From the NCBI GenBank assembly GCA_009733575.1, contig ML770327.1:1-10635 (forward strand): a stretch of DNA of 10,635 nucleotides, given 5' to 3'. This DNA comes from Gymnopus androsaceus JB14. Its lineage: Eukaryota > Basidiomycota > Agaricomycetes > Agaricales > Omphalotaceae. The notes under the pieces are model-generated. The model saw nothing but the letters and a program-made list of their open reading frames with translations, did no database searches and was not told the origin of the DNA. Below, in pieces: positions 1 through 8,040 of this stretch; the stretch's first letter is position 1, and each line of letters opens with the position of its first letter. Made by a program: the position numbers and the translations under genes.

Positions 1-188
1 CTCTTATCCAGTCTCCATCCACTTCTCAATGAAAATTAGCCAGACCATCTATATACTTCTCTACTTACCCATTTGTAAAACAGAAGGATCTTGATTTGAT
101 ATGTAAACAGTTTTATGAATGCGAACCAGATACCACATTCCCATTCCAATCTATATGATACTGCATTCTCAAGTAGACCTAAACTAAC
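1..188. other. Non-coding flank, nothing recognised
   Basis: AT-rich sequence with no convincing reading frame, splice pattern or repeat. It forms the left flank of the probable LTR that follows. Confidence 0.5.
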
Positions 189-427
189 TGTTGGAATTTG
201 GTATCAGCTGGTCAAGCTGGATACAGCAATGGGATATTGGAGTCCCGCAAATCGGGGTCCCGTGGATCGGCGATAGGGATATTGTACATATTTGATTGCA
301 CATGAATATTTTAGGGTACTTATATAGGCTGTACTTACTTATGTACAGTACTCGTTTGCCTCTGGGCCCACATGAGGTCAAATGTTCAATAAATCCATTG
401 CTGCCTTATATTTTTATTTCCAATACA
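189..427 (+). mobile_element. Probable solo LTR of a retrotransposon
   Basis: The segment begins TGTTGGAA and ends TTCCAATACA, which are imperfect inverted termini of the TG...CA type. Inside, in the order expected of an LTR promoter and polyadenylation region, are a TATATA at 321-326 and an AATAAA at 388-393. At about 239 bp it is in the size range of short fungal LTRs. No internal gag-pol coding sequence adjoins it, so it would be a solo LTR left by recombination. Against this, the five bases before it (ctaac) and after it (aacaa) do not match, so no target-site duplication supports the boundaries. TTTGGTATCAG near the left end resembles the initiator-Met tRNA primer-binding site used by copia-type elements, so the stretch could instead be the start of an internal region. 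The orientation is inferred from the TATA and AATAAA order. Confidence 0.45.
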
Positions 428-928
428 AACAAGTTGCATGTGGCTCCCACTCATCACAGCTAGCCTCTTATCTCATGCTACTCTCCATTTCACTCCTATC
501 CAACCCACATCATTTTATTTGCTGCATATCCACCCTGTTTTGAGCTTGTATGCTCAGGTTTGCAACTTGGATAGTTGCCTTGCTGTTTTTGGTGGAACAT
601 GAGCTGCACAGCATGGCTGTGGGAGAGGGAATGCAAATCGGAAAGCTTAGGGCTTCACTTTGGGTAATCAGGAATTGTTATTGCTGAGCTTGGAATGCTT
701 GCTGTTGCTCTGGAGATTGCTAGAGGCTTGTGCAGGCTACCAGAATGCCTCACTGTTCATCATACTATCCCTTCCTGACACTCACTCATCATTTTATCAT
801 TCAACAAACCTTCCTTACCCCCTCACACTATTGTCACTCCTCATTTTGACACATCAGTTGTCTATTCACTTGTGTGATGTGACTCACAACCCCTATCTTA
901 CAATCGTTCTACCAATCCTACTTTTCAG
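428..928. other. Non-coding or highly decayed stretch
   Basis: An open frame runs through part of this stretch, but it has no ATG start and a low-complexity Leu/Ser-rich translation, so I do not regard it as coding. No tRNA, repeat or promoter element was recognised. A pyrimidine-rich tract ending in TTTTCAG at 922-928 could be the splice acceptor of the decayed gene that follows. Confidence 0.4.
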
Positions 929-1890
929 AAAAAACTCTGATAGCTACAACTTTCTGTATTGTCTTGATTTCCCCTCACAACCTAATTTGACTGTGAAGAA
1001 TATTCATCAATGGCTTCTCAAGGAACTGGGCCTGGAGCATAAAAATACTATTAACCGTATCCCTCTCTATCGTGTATGCTCTTTCCCTTGATCTCATTTT
1101 GTTTCTGACTTGTCTCTAGCTCTCAAAAAACATTCCATGTGTCTCAGATTGGACCAAAACCACAAAACAGGAGCTGGACGCATTTGTGAAAGAACTTGTC
1201 TCCAGATCGGCTATTGAAAAGTCCATTGGGCTGAGTTTTTCCGCGCAAAAGATGGCTAATCTTCCAGTTCCCCTCATTGCAGTTATCCGAGATGGTGAGT
1301 TTTCTACAGACTCATGTGTACACAAGACTGATCCATTCACAGGAGCTGTTATAAGTGATGTTGCTGGTGTCAATGACAGTGAGCAGTTGAACGGCTTTCA
1401 CAGTACAAATGAAATAAAAGACTGACGATTCATCTCATGAACTTCCAGATCGCACCTGACATTGTATGGCAGTGCTGAACCAAACTAAGAATCACCCATC
1501 TCCCTCAGACGGCATATCCAACATGCAGACCCAGCAAGTTGTGGACAATCTGGGTGCCATCTACAATGGTTGACCGGTAGAGCTACTTGCAGAGTCGGTT
1601 ACTATATACCACCCCCAGTTTCGAGAATTCATCCAAGATATGAATCGGCCAATAGACAGCTGGTTCATTAGATATATTATAATAGAGCCCAAGAAGTTAT
1701 TAGTAGGCTATTTTAATACTGTCGAGAAGCTCTCGGGAGCCCGGATATTAGCTGCAGGCCCCAAAAGCTTCTCAGGGAGCTCCAGAAGCACCCAGAGCGC
1801 TTACACGGCATCATGGCCGCGCAATTCACCCATCATAATAATAAATATTTAATTGCCTTTCCTGGACAAAACCATCGAAGAAGCAATTCA
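929..1890 (+). pseudogene. Decayed multi-exon gene, unrecognised family
   Basis: Coding-like segments can be chained by plausible short introns. A segment ending at 1073 (with the text VKNIHQWLLKELG) joins 1120-1294 over a 46-nt GTATGC...CTCTAG intron with the frame kept. That joins 1343-1402 over a 48-nt GTGAGT...TTCACAG intron, again in frame (VAGVNDSEQLNG). A third candidate intron (1403-1448, GTACAA...TTCCAG, with a CTGAC branch-like site) leads into stop codons. Beyond it the text resumes near 1508 as GISNMQTQQVVDNLGAIYNG, followed at once by a TGA, then PVELLAESVTIYHPQFREF. A further coding-like stretch in another frame (KLLRELQKHPERLHGIM) lies at about 1760-1830. The stop and the frame changes indicate a broken gene. 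I recognise no domain. Both ends are uncertain: the 5' end has no ATG, and the 3' end runs into the tail of the minus-strand gene. Confidence 0.5.
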
Positions 1891-4613
1891 TATATAATTA
1901 ATACAGCAATGTTGGTCAACTAAACAGGCTCTACTGAGTACGGGGGCACTTAGAGAGGGTCTCATCGATGGATTCAGTTGCGGAACATTTCCAGCCTGCC
2001 TCAGTCCCTCCAAACCTTCCCCTTGTTCCGAAACTTGGCCTGAAACAACATCACCAGCCTCCGAGCTCTTCCCGGCACCCAACATGGGGTCATCAAACTC
2101 CCTCCGAGCCTCCTCAGCCTCCTGCACCCCTCCCAAACCATTGTTAACGGTCCTCTCTCCCTCCTGCCCCTCCACCGCTCCTTCTCCAGCCCAATTTTGT
2201 CCATCCTCTGTTTCTTGATCTCCCTTCAGACCCTCCACCTCTCTGCCCTTACCTTCCTCCCTCAAAAGCCCTTCGATCGCATAAGAAACATCCCCTACAA
2301 GCTCTGCCAGGTCTTTGCTAGGCTCCTCCCTTCCCTCATTCTCAACCTCCTCCAAATACCACTATTGAAGAAGTATAAAAATGCTGTATAGTCCATTGAT
2401 GCCAGGTGTGCGGAGCTTGTCCCAGAGCTCATCCTCCAATCTTTTCAAAGGACCGTGGTCTCCAACCCAACACCAAGCTGGGTTCAGCTTCCGCCACCAG
2501 TTACAAACACTTTCCGTGAAGGAAGCAAAGGTAACTTCATTTCCATCCTTGTCCACAAGCTCAAAATCGTGGCCATGATCTCGACTGGACTTGATCCAAG
2601 AGTGAACAGCGAAGGGCCTTCCTCCTGCTGGCAGCGTTTTGGAGGGGGCATCAGGACCGTAAGCGACCTCCAAAGTCATCCAAAGCCTCACTGCGGTAGC
2701 CAGCAAATCCCAGGTAATCTCGTCAAGAATCTGCAAGCCCACTGTCTCTAGCCAGAGCATTCTACCAGGGATAATCAGGCCTGTAAAGGATTCAACATCC
2801 TCCGCCGCAACATTTGACAACGTGACACGGCCCTTCTTTGAGCGGAGCTGACGATTGGTGGGTTCAGGAGGTGCTCAAACAGCCTGCACCTTCCGAACAG
2901 GCTTAGGCTTGGCTTTGGCCGGGAAGAGCGCTGCGCTCACATCCCTCCCCCACTGCTCAAAGATCTCCTTGTTCCTCAGGATGTTGTCTTCCCTCATCCT
3001 CTCATAGTCAGACATGTGTCAAAACCTACAAAGCTCATTGGAGCGCTTATCTTCCTCTAGGCTGTCTAGGTACTTTTGGATGTGAGCACCAAGCCTATTG
3101 TAGAGGGGGACAATCGCAAGGGGAGATGCAGGAGGAGAAGATGGAGCAACAGCGCTGGGAGGAGGCAAAGCAACGAGGTCGAGAGAAGGCAAAGCAACGG
3201 GGTCAGGAGCAGGTGAGGCAACGGGGTCAGGAGAAGGTGAAGCAACAGGGTCAGGAGAAGGTGAAGCAATGGGGTCAGGGGGGGGTTAAAGAACCTGGGT
3301 CAAGAGAAGCATCGGGGCCGGAGGGTGAGGGTTCTTTTTCTTGTGGATTTCCGACTTGAGAACCCCCCGCTGCTTCTCTGTGAGCAGCATAGCCGTCAGA
3401 GATTTCCTGCATTGCTTCTTTAGACATGGGTGGGTTTGGAAGTTCGGAAGCACCTGGGGATTATTGAACTCTTTGAGACTCAGCGCCAGGCAGAGCCTCT
3501 TTGTGTACCGTTTGATCAGCTCCTGGAACATATAAGGTTGTTTAGTCAATTAAAATCCTCCGCATGGAGCAAATACACACCCTTCCTGAGCTCATAGCCC
3601 TTCTTTGCAAACTGAGCCAACAATTTTGAATATAAACTTTTGAATGCCACGGGGTCCCAATCCTCAAGCTTCTTGCCTTCAACGGTACCTGAGCTTACAC
3701 TTAGAGGAAAAAATACTTGGTAAGTAGCTGCTCAAAGCAAAACGACCGCAGCACTCATGTTTGCATGTATGCCTTTGGCTTGTCCTGGCCGGGCATATCC
3801 TCTACGTCATATACCGTAATTACAACCTTCCCTTGAAGAAGCAGGGCCCATTTATCAGCGATAGGCTGGGTGATGCTTACAAACTGCTGTTGAGCACTAA
3901 ACCAAGCCTCAGAAACACGTCAAAAGTTGCAAAAATGGAACTTACAATGAGACCTTGTCGGCTGATGGTACTAAGACCTTGTTCTGCTCCTCCTCCTCCT
4001 CCCTGTTGTCCTCACAATCCTGGTAGTTTTCACACGCGGCCTTCTTCTCCTCAAACTCCTTTTCTCTCAAGTCTAAAATCTCCTCCTTCATCGGGGCCTG
4101 CCTTCTCATATTCTTCCTTGGCAATTGCAACTTCGAACGCGAGGAAGTTCTTTGCAAGACGGTTGGGCACAGCTTCCCATTTCTCTTTCGCAAGCTTCTT
4201 CACCACCACTCCATGTTCGGGGTGACAAAGGAATATTTTGTGGGCAGGAAGGTGACGAGCAGTTGCAGGTGCAGGCTTGGCTAAAGGTTTGACAAGAATA
4301 TCGATGGCGTTTCAATCCACATGGTTGGATGCAGATTTTTTGTTACAAAAAAAACTTGTAAGTTACTAGACCAACCCACTTGAGAACCCAAAATATTTCA
4401 TAAATGCATGAACTATACCTTTCTCAAAAGCTCTTCAGACATCCTGTATCCCTCCAATGGGAACTTCGCAAACCATCGAGCCCAGAATTCATTAAAAAAG
4501 GTCTCACGCAACCCCTTTTCCTTCTTGTATACCTCAACGAAACCTTCAAGAAATTCCGTCTCTGCAGGAAGCCATTCGCTTGGTCGCCCATGTCCTTTTT
4601 TTGAGTCGGACAT
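1888..4613 (-). pseudogene. Decayed agaricomycete lineage-specific gene
   Basis: The gene reads from an ATG at 4613 (MSDSKKGHGRPSEWL). Exon 1 (4613-4419, 65 residues) ends at a GTATAG donor and contains FWARWFAKFP, resembling the N-terminal FWP...WFEKWP block of a hypothetical family expanded in mushrooms. Later pieces include KKLAKEKWEAVPNRLAKNF (about 4220-4150), an acidic coiled-coil-like stretch, an intron at 3945-3897 (GTAAGT...TTTAG), the exon with QQQFVSITQPIADKWALLL, an intron at 3580-3523, then PPMSKEAMQEI, a Pro-rich octapeptide repeat, a YERMREDNILRN block, NWWRKLNPAW and LRTPGINGLYS. The YExxRxxNIxRN, WW and PGxNG motifs are ones I associate with that family; its function is unknown. 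Damage: in-frame stops TAA at 3463-3461, TGA at 3021-3019, TGA at 2877-2875 and TAG at 2364-2362; an apparent frameshift near 4120; and a one-base excess in a C8 tract. The exon 2 boundaries are not settled. Confidence 0.6.
3165..3284 (-). repeat. 24-bp minisatellite coding an octapeptide repeat
   Basis: Five head-to-tail 24-bp units (3165-3188, 3189-3212, 3213-3236, 3237-3260, 3261-3284), with + strand consensus gtgaagcaacggggtcaggagaag. On the minus strand, in the frame of the surrounding gene, each unit reads as a variant of P-D-P-V-A-S-P-S, giving a Pro/Ser-rich linker. The unit length is a multiple of three, so copy-number change would not shift the frame. The last unit runs into a G8 tract at 3278-3285. 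Confidence 0.85.
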
Positions 4614-5001
4614 TCTAAAGAAGTTATTTATAATAAGCAAGTGGATTTAGACCAAAGTCAATCAAGCACGTAATGTCACAACACGTGCTTTGATTCGAAC
4701 TTGGTTCTAAACTCTCATCCTCCCAATGGGTAAGCATTGCCACATTTGTTTCTTTTTTTAAATTCTTTTTCCTTTCCTTTCCAAGGCAGAGGGTCCTACT
4801 ATGGAGCCAAAGTCATCTTTTTTATTCTTTCTTTTTTCACACCAAGGATCCTACTTTGGAGCCAACGCCAACGTTCCTACTTTATAGACTTGTTTACAGC
4901 CTACATCTTTTCTTCAATCAATTATTTGTTTCTTATTTCTGACCTATTTCCTTCCAGCTACCTGAACTGGCAGGTCATTTTCTCCTTGGGGAGATAAAGG
5001 C
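4614..5001. other. Intergenic region before the TET/JBP-like gene
   Basis: This gap lies between the start codon of the minus-strand gene (4613) and the + strand dioxygenase gene, so it could hold divergent promoters. It contains the inverted repeat listed separately, T-rich tracts, and two copies of a 24-30 bp direct repeat: CCAAGG...TCCTACT(A/T)TGGAGCCAA at 4781-4810 and at 4842-4865. The second copy lacks about 6 bp. An ATG at 4726 followed by a GTAAGC donor-like sequence, and a TTCCTTCCAG acceptor-like site ending at 4957, could belong to a 5' exon of the next gene, but I could not establish a consistent reading. Confidence 0.4.
4646..4711. repeat. Imperfect inverted repeat around CACGTG
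   Basis: Left arm 4646-4671 (TTTAGACC...AAGCACGT) pairs with right arm 4683-4711 (ACGTGCTT...GGTTCTAAA), separated by an 11-base spacer. The innermost 8 bp are perfect, and the outer part pairs with a few one-base slips. A CACGTG hexamer, the binding site of bHLH-type regulators, lies at 4682-4687. It could be a promoter element, a hairpin or the remnant of a small element's ends; the sequence does not decide. Confidence 0.6.
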
Positions 5002-5568
5002 TTGGATGCCGTTAAAACCAACCATCCCTTTCATCTGCAGGAGCAGCTATCAGAACAGCTTAAAGCCCAGCAGACGGAACCCTCGGATGATTTCCAGGAT
5101 AACCCTGAGCTAGACGAAGCCTACGAGCAGGCCATTGATGGAAGCTGCAGCCTTGGCAATGCCTCCCCGTTGCAATTCGTTGCTGCACTCATCCCTCAGC
5201 CTCTCTCCTCTCCTCAGCCCCTCCCTCCCTCCGCTCTCCAAGCCAACATCGGTCCCATACGTTCCAAAAGTGAGAAGAATGCCCGAATCGACGCCAGGAA
5301 CCATGAGAAGCGAAGGTTGCAGCATGCCCTTGAACACCAGGCCAAGGAGGACGCAGAGCATGCACTTTCTGAGCTTGCTCAACGTCGCCTACACGAGTTG
5401 GACTCCATTGACTCTCATTTCTCTATAGAGGACAATGCACAGATTGGCTCGGGTGGATACACAGGCAAAAGGCAAGAGCTCAAACGTGTCCATAGTTCGA
5501 TCCCTGAGCTTCAAGCACAGGGTTTGAAGGACATCAGAAAAAACTATTTTGGGCCCAGGAGGATCTAA
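5002..5568 (+). CDS. N-terminal-like exon of the TET/JBP-like gene
   Basis: This open frame of about 188 codons has no in-frame ATG at its left edge. A good splice acceptor (CATCTGCAG ending at 5040) suggests the real exon starts at 5041 with EQLSEQLKAQQ. The product is hydrophilic and charged: an acidic start, a Pro-rich middle (PQPLSSPQPLPPS), then a helical, probably coiled-coil region (ARNHEKRRLQ to ELAQRRLHEL), then GSGGYTGKRQEL. Basidiomycete TET/JBP-like proteins, as I recall them, have a similar charged N-terminal region with a G-Y-x-G-K/R motif ahead of the dioxygenase domain, which is why I link this exon to the catalytic segment 140 bp downstream. It ends at a TAA at 5566-5568. No enzymatic motif is present. 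It could equally be an independent hypothetical gene. Confidence 0.45.
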   Translation: MDAVKTNHPFHLQEQLSEQLKAQQTEPSDDFQDNPELDEAYEQAIDGSCSLGNASPLQFVAALIPQPLSSPQPLPPSALQANIGPIRSKSEKNARIDARNHEKRRLQHALEHQAKEDAEHALSELAQRRLHELDSIDSHFSIEDNAQIGSGGYTGKRQELKRVHSSIPELQAQGLKDIRKNYFGPRRI

Positions 5569-5569
5569 G

Positions 5570-5714
5570 GTCACCTAGTCCTCTTAGGCAACCTGAGGCA
5601 TCCTAGTTGGCCCAGGAAAAAGGGTAAAACTTTGGACACCTCAGGTATCCTAGTCATCCTAGGTGTCCTGGGAGATCCTGGGATGTCCTGGGGCATCCTG
5701 GGGCATCCTGAGAT
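5570..5714. repeat. 10-bp-period decayed minisatellite
   Basis: From 5645 to 5714 seven units repeat every 10 bp with the core (g/c)ATCCTGGG or GTCCTGGG (for example aggtgtcctg, ggagatcctg, ggatgtcctg, gggcatcctg twice). A more decayed version with CCTAG/CCTGAG cores and the same spacing reaches back to about 5570. It fills nearly the whole gap between the two pieces of the dioxygenase gene and stops exactly where recognisable catalytic-domain codons begin. Confidence 0.75.
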
Positions 5715-6157
5715 GGGCAGCATGCACAGTCAACTTCGGCCCCTTCTCTGTCACTTACCCCCACGTTGATGCCGCTAACCTTTGCTTTGGATGGTGCGCC
5801 ATCACAGCGCTGGGTAACTTTGATTATACATGCGGAGGCCATCTCATACTTTGGGACCTTGGCCTCTACATCCGTTTTCCACCAGGCTCGACCATCCTTA
5901 TCCCCTCTGCGCTTCTTATCCACTCGAACATGCCTGTGTCCCCTGGTGAAGAGAGGTACTTGTTTATTCAATACTTGTCTGCAGGACTTTTTCGCTGGGT
6001 TGAGAACGGCTTCCAAAGCAACCAGGACTTCAACCTTTGTGCATCTACCACCAAGCAGTTACAGCGGAATGCTGAACGTAGGGGAAGGTGGGGCAGCGGT
6101 CTCCGTATGTTCTCGAAATGGGCGGATGTTCAGGCAGGAAATTGGAAGGGGACTTAG
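5711..6157 (+). CDS. TET/JBP-like 2OG-Fe(II) dioxygenase domain
   Basis: The frame from about 5711 to the TAG at 6155-6157 encodes a double-stranded beta-helix dioxygenase core. It opens with AACTVNFGP, then carries the metal-binding H-x-D as PHVD (H at 5762-5764, D at 5768-5770), the GGHLILWDLG strand pair, IRFPPGSTILIPSA, the distal metal-binding His in LIHSN (5921-5923), and the Arg in GEERY (5954-5956) placed to hold 2-oxoglutarate. FRWVENGF follows. The layout matches the fungal TET/JBP branch, enzymes that oxidise 5-methylcytosine in DNA, presumably in the nucleus. All expected catalytic residues are present and there is no stop in this block. The region normally between the N-terminal part and AACTVNFGP is absent, and the upstream 48 bp of the frame is repeat. 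The piece is therefore best seen as a gene lacking its middle, unless further exons lie elsewhere. Assignment to the superfamily is firm; to TET/JBP, likely. Confidence 0.7.
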   Translation, partial: RWAACTVNFGPFSVTYPHVDAANLCFGWCAITALGNFDYTCGGHLILWDLGLYIRFPPGSTILIPSALLIHSNMPVSPGEERYLFIQYLSAGLFRWVENGFQSNQDFNLCASTTKQLQRNAERRGRWGSGLRMFSKWADVQAGNWKGT

Positions 6158-6903
6158 CTGTTTATAAGATCTACGTACCGTTATATATCAACTAGACCAA
6201 ACTCGAACTGCTTGGGAACCTGGTCCAATGCTCCCGCTGTTCAAGGTCAATGCTCAAAACGTTGAGCTCGAGCACTGAAATGACTTTTGCATTCTATCGG
6301 ATGTCTCGGGAATGGTCCTGTAGAGTCTAATGTACGCTCCCATGTCAAAATTACACACACATATCTATGAATACCTTGCAATGAGACTCGGAGAAGATCT
6401 GATACAGTCAAAATCATAATCACCATCAAAGATAGTGAGCTCATGGAAGAACGAGTACACTTACTACCTCAGGTACTTGGTGAATGGGTTCTATGATACT
6501 ATATATTTATCATATAACAAATTTATATTGATATTTAGACCTCGGCCAATGTAACAGTAAAATAAGTATTTGAATCGAACTTGTTATGAGATTCCATTTT
6601 ACAAACGCAATCTAAGAAACATCTCAAGCTCGACCATTACTATATCACCATAAAGATTTCAGGTGCTCTTTATCTAGTGCAAGATATGATGAATCTAAAC
6701 TCTTGGTGTCATCCTTCAAGTCCTTCGTTGTTGAGTCCAAAGTTTTTGACAGTGAACTCAACTTTTGTTGAAGTTTGGAATTGACGTCCGAAATTGCAAG
6801 ATTGACTATTTGTATTGATATGATTTTCAAATACAAAGAATGCCGGAAATACAAAGACATAGCAATTGGGAGGGCGCGGTTGAGGGGGGGAGTAGTGCAC
6901 CCA

Positions 6904-6937
6904 GTAACTAGTAAATTGTTTACCTTGTACTAGTTAC
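6904..6937. repeat. Perfect 10-bp inverted repeat
   Basis: GTAACTAGTA at 6904-6913 is exactly complementary in reverse to TACTAGTTAC at 6928-6937, with a 14-base AT-rich spacer. It could form a hairpin or be a dimeric protein-binding site. It has no T-run or other sign of a defined function. Confidence 0.75.
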
Positions 6938-6982
6938 AATCCCCATTGCCTCCAGCAGATCTGAAGACGGGACCACGCTGTG

Positions 6983-7010
6983 TATCTATCTATCTATTTA
7001 TTTATCTATT
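6983..7010. repeat. Tetranucleotide microsatellite (TATC/TATT)
   Basis: A run of TATC units interrupted by TATT units (tatctatctatctatttatttatctatt). Confidence 0.85.
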
Positions 7011-7178
7011 CCTGCGACCTCCGACATGGATCCAATGTCATCTACCTGCACGAACTCATTGTTTTGGACGATGACCTTGAATGAAGCAGCCATTGGACCA
7101 GGAATCAAACCAGCGCTTTCTTGAGCTTGAACCACCACTTACTCGACTTGCCCAAACTTTTATTCGTTCTTCTTCCAA

Positions 7179-7973
7179 ATGGCAGCCGCAGAAAACCTGG
7201 CCTGCCCTCTGTCAATTCATGCTGATACTGGCCTGTCTTATAAATCGGGCAAGCGGTCATTCAATTGGTATCTGGTTGTTGCAAACGGTGCTCAGTTGAA
7301 CCAAGAGGGAGCATACGTTGAATTGTGAGGATTTATTTATTTGTTTTGCTCTTTCAAATATAAATCAAAGCTCATGCCCTCAGTCTCAATGCCAAATACG
7401 CGGCCCAGGATATCAGTGGCGATTACAAAGGCTTCAATGCCAAAGATGACATGTTTGCTTATTGGATCGAGCATTGCCAAAAACGCCACAAACACGACAA
7501 AGACCCCAGCATTTGCCAACCGTTTGTTGATCCCATCGGCCCACCCTCATCTCCCCCTAGCACACCGCCTGTTTCTCGCTCCCCATCTCCGGTTCCTCAA
7601 ACGCTGCAACGTACCCGTGAGGGAACTCCAGGGCCATCTACCCCTCATAGATCCACCCCTCATGGGCTGAGGCGTCCTGCCAACGCTACCCCCATTCCAA
7701 GCACCCTGTTGGCGTTTGCAGAGCATGTTAGAACTCGAGATGGTCAGCAGCACGCTGAAAACAGCTTGGTGTATTATTCAGTCAAAACTAATCGAGGCAT
7801 AGTTTCCACTGTCAACCAGTGCATGATTCTTGCTCATTTCGAGCTTTGTCTGAATTTATTTTGCTAGTGAACGTGCGCAAAGAGTATTCCACACCGCTGT
7901 TGTAGCTGTGGATGATCCTATGCTGCTTCGGATGCAGGATGAGGACTGTCTTTTTGATTTTATATACGAGTAG
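7179..7973 (+). CDS. Three-exon gene, 212-residue protein of unknown function
   Basis: Exons 7179-7324, 7384-7770 and 7868-7973 join in frame over introns of 59 nt (GTGAGG...CCTCAG) and 97 nt (GTATTA...TGCTAG). The reading opens at ATG 7179 and ends at TAG 7971-7973. Residues about 28-83 (NWYLVVANG, then DYKGFNAKDDMFAYW) form a small globular-looking block that weakly resembles the caulimovirus-viroplasmin/RNase HI N-terminal hybrid-binding fold (YxVV...YKxF...EA). The match is only suggestive, because the usual compact Gly spacing is altered. Residues about 99-160 are Pro/Ser/Thr-rich and probably disordered (PPSSPPSTPPVSRSPSP). The C-terminal part (ERAQRVFHTAVVAV) looks helical. There is no signal peptide or membrane segment. 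No stop or frameshift interrupts it, unlike its neighbours. It ends only 67 bp before the transposase start codon on the same strand, suggesting a shared element or even a shared transcript. Confidence 0.65.
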
Positions 7974-8040
7974 TCACAAGAAATTGGATGTATTAGATCT
8001 ACAAATCGATTGCTTGGAATCACATGCCTGTGCTCTTTCA

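Larger units (their letters stand above)
6158..7178. other. AT-rich intergenic stretch
   Basis: No convincing gene. A minus-strand open frame at 6645-6860 has a coiled-coil-like Ser/Lys/Leu text but no supporting splice pattern or homologue I recognise. The stretch includes the inverted repeat at 6904-6937 and the microsatellite at 6983-7010. The end of the region, just before the ATG at 7179, would hold the promoter of the next gene; I saw no clear TATA element. Confidence 0.5.

Noticed and set aside
189..240. TTTGGTATCAG as a retrotransposon primer-binding site downstream of an LTR
   Set aside because: It is kept only as an alternative. TATA and AATAAA lie downstream in LTR order, and no gag-pol coding follows.
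660..928. Open frame with a Leu-rich, membrane-like translation
   Set aside because: It starts at TTG, not ATG, has low-complexity composition and has no recognisable motif. Only the part after about 929 looks coding.
3126..3359. Plus-strand open frame with a Gln/Lys/Arg/Gly-rich repetitive translation
   Set aside because: It is the antisense shadow of the 24-bp minisatellite. The minus-strand frame joins to conserved blocks on both sides, and this one does not.
6645..6860. Minus-strand open frame with coiled-coil-like text
   Set aside because: It is short, in AT-rich DNA, without splice partners or a recognised family; it may be chance.
7410..7420. CAGTGGCG, considered as the start of a DNA-transposon terminal inverted repeat
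   Set aside because: It lies inside an exon of the 7179-7973 gene, and no inverted partner was found in the window.
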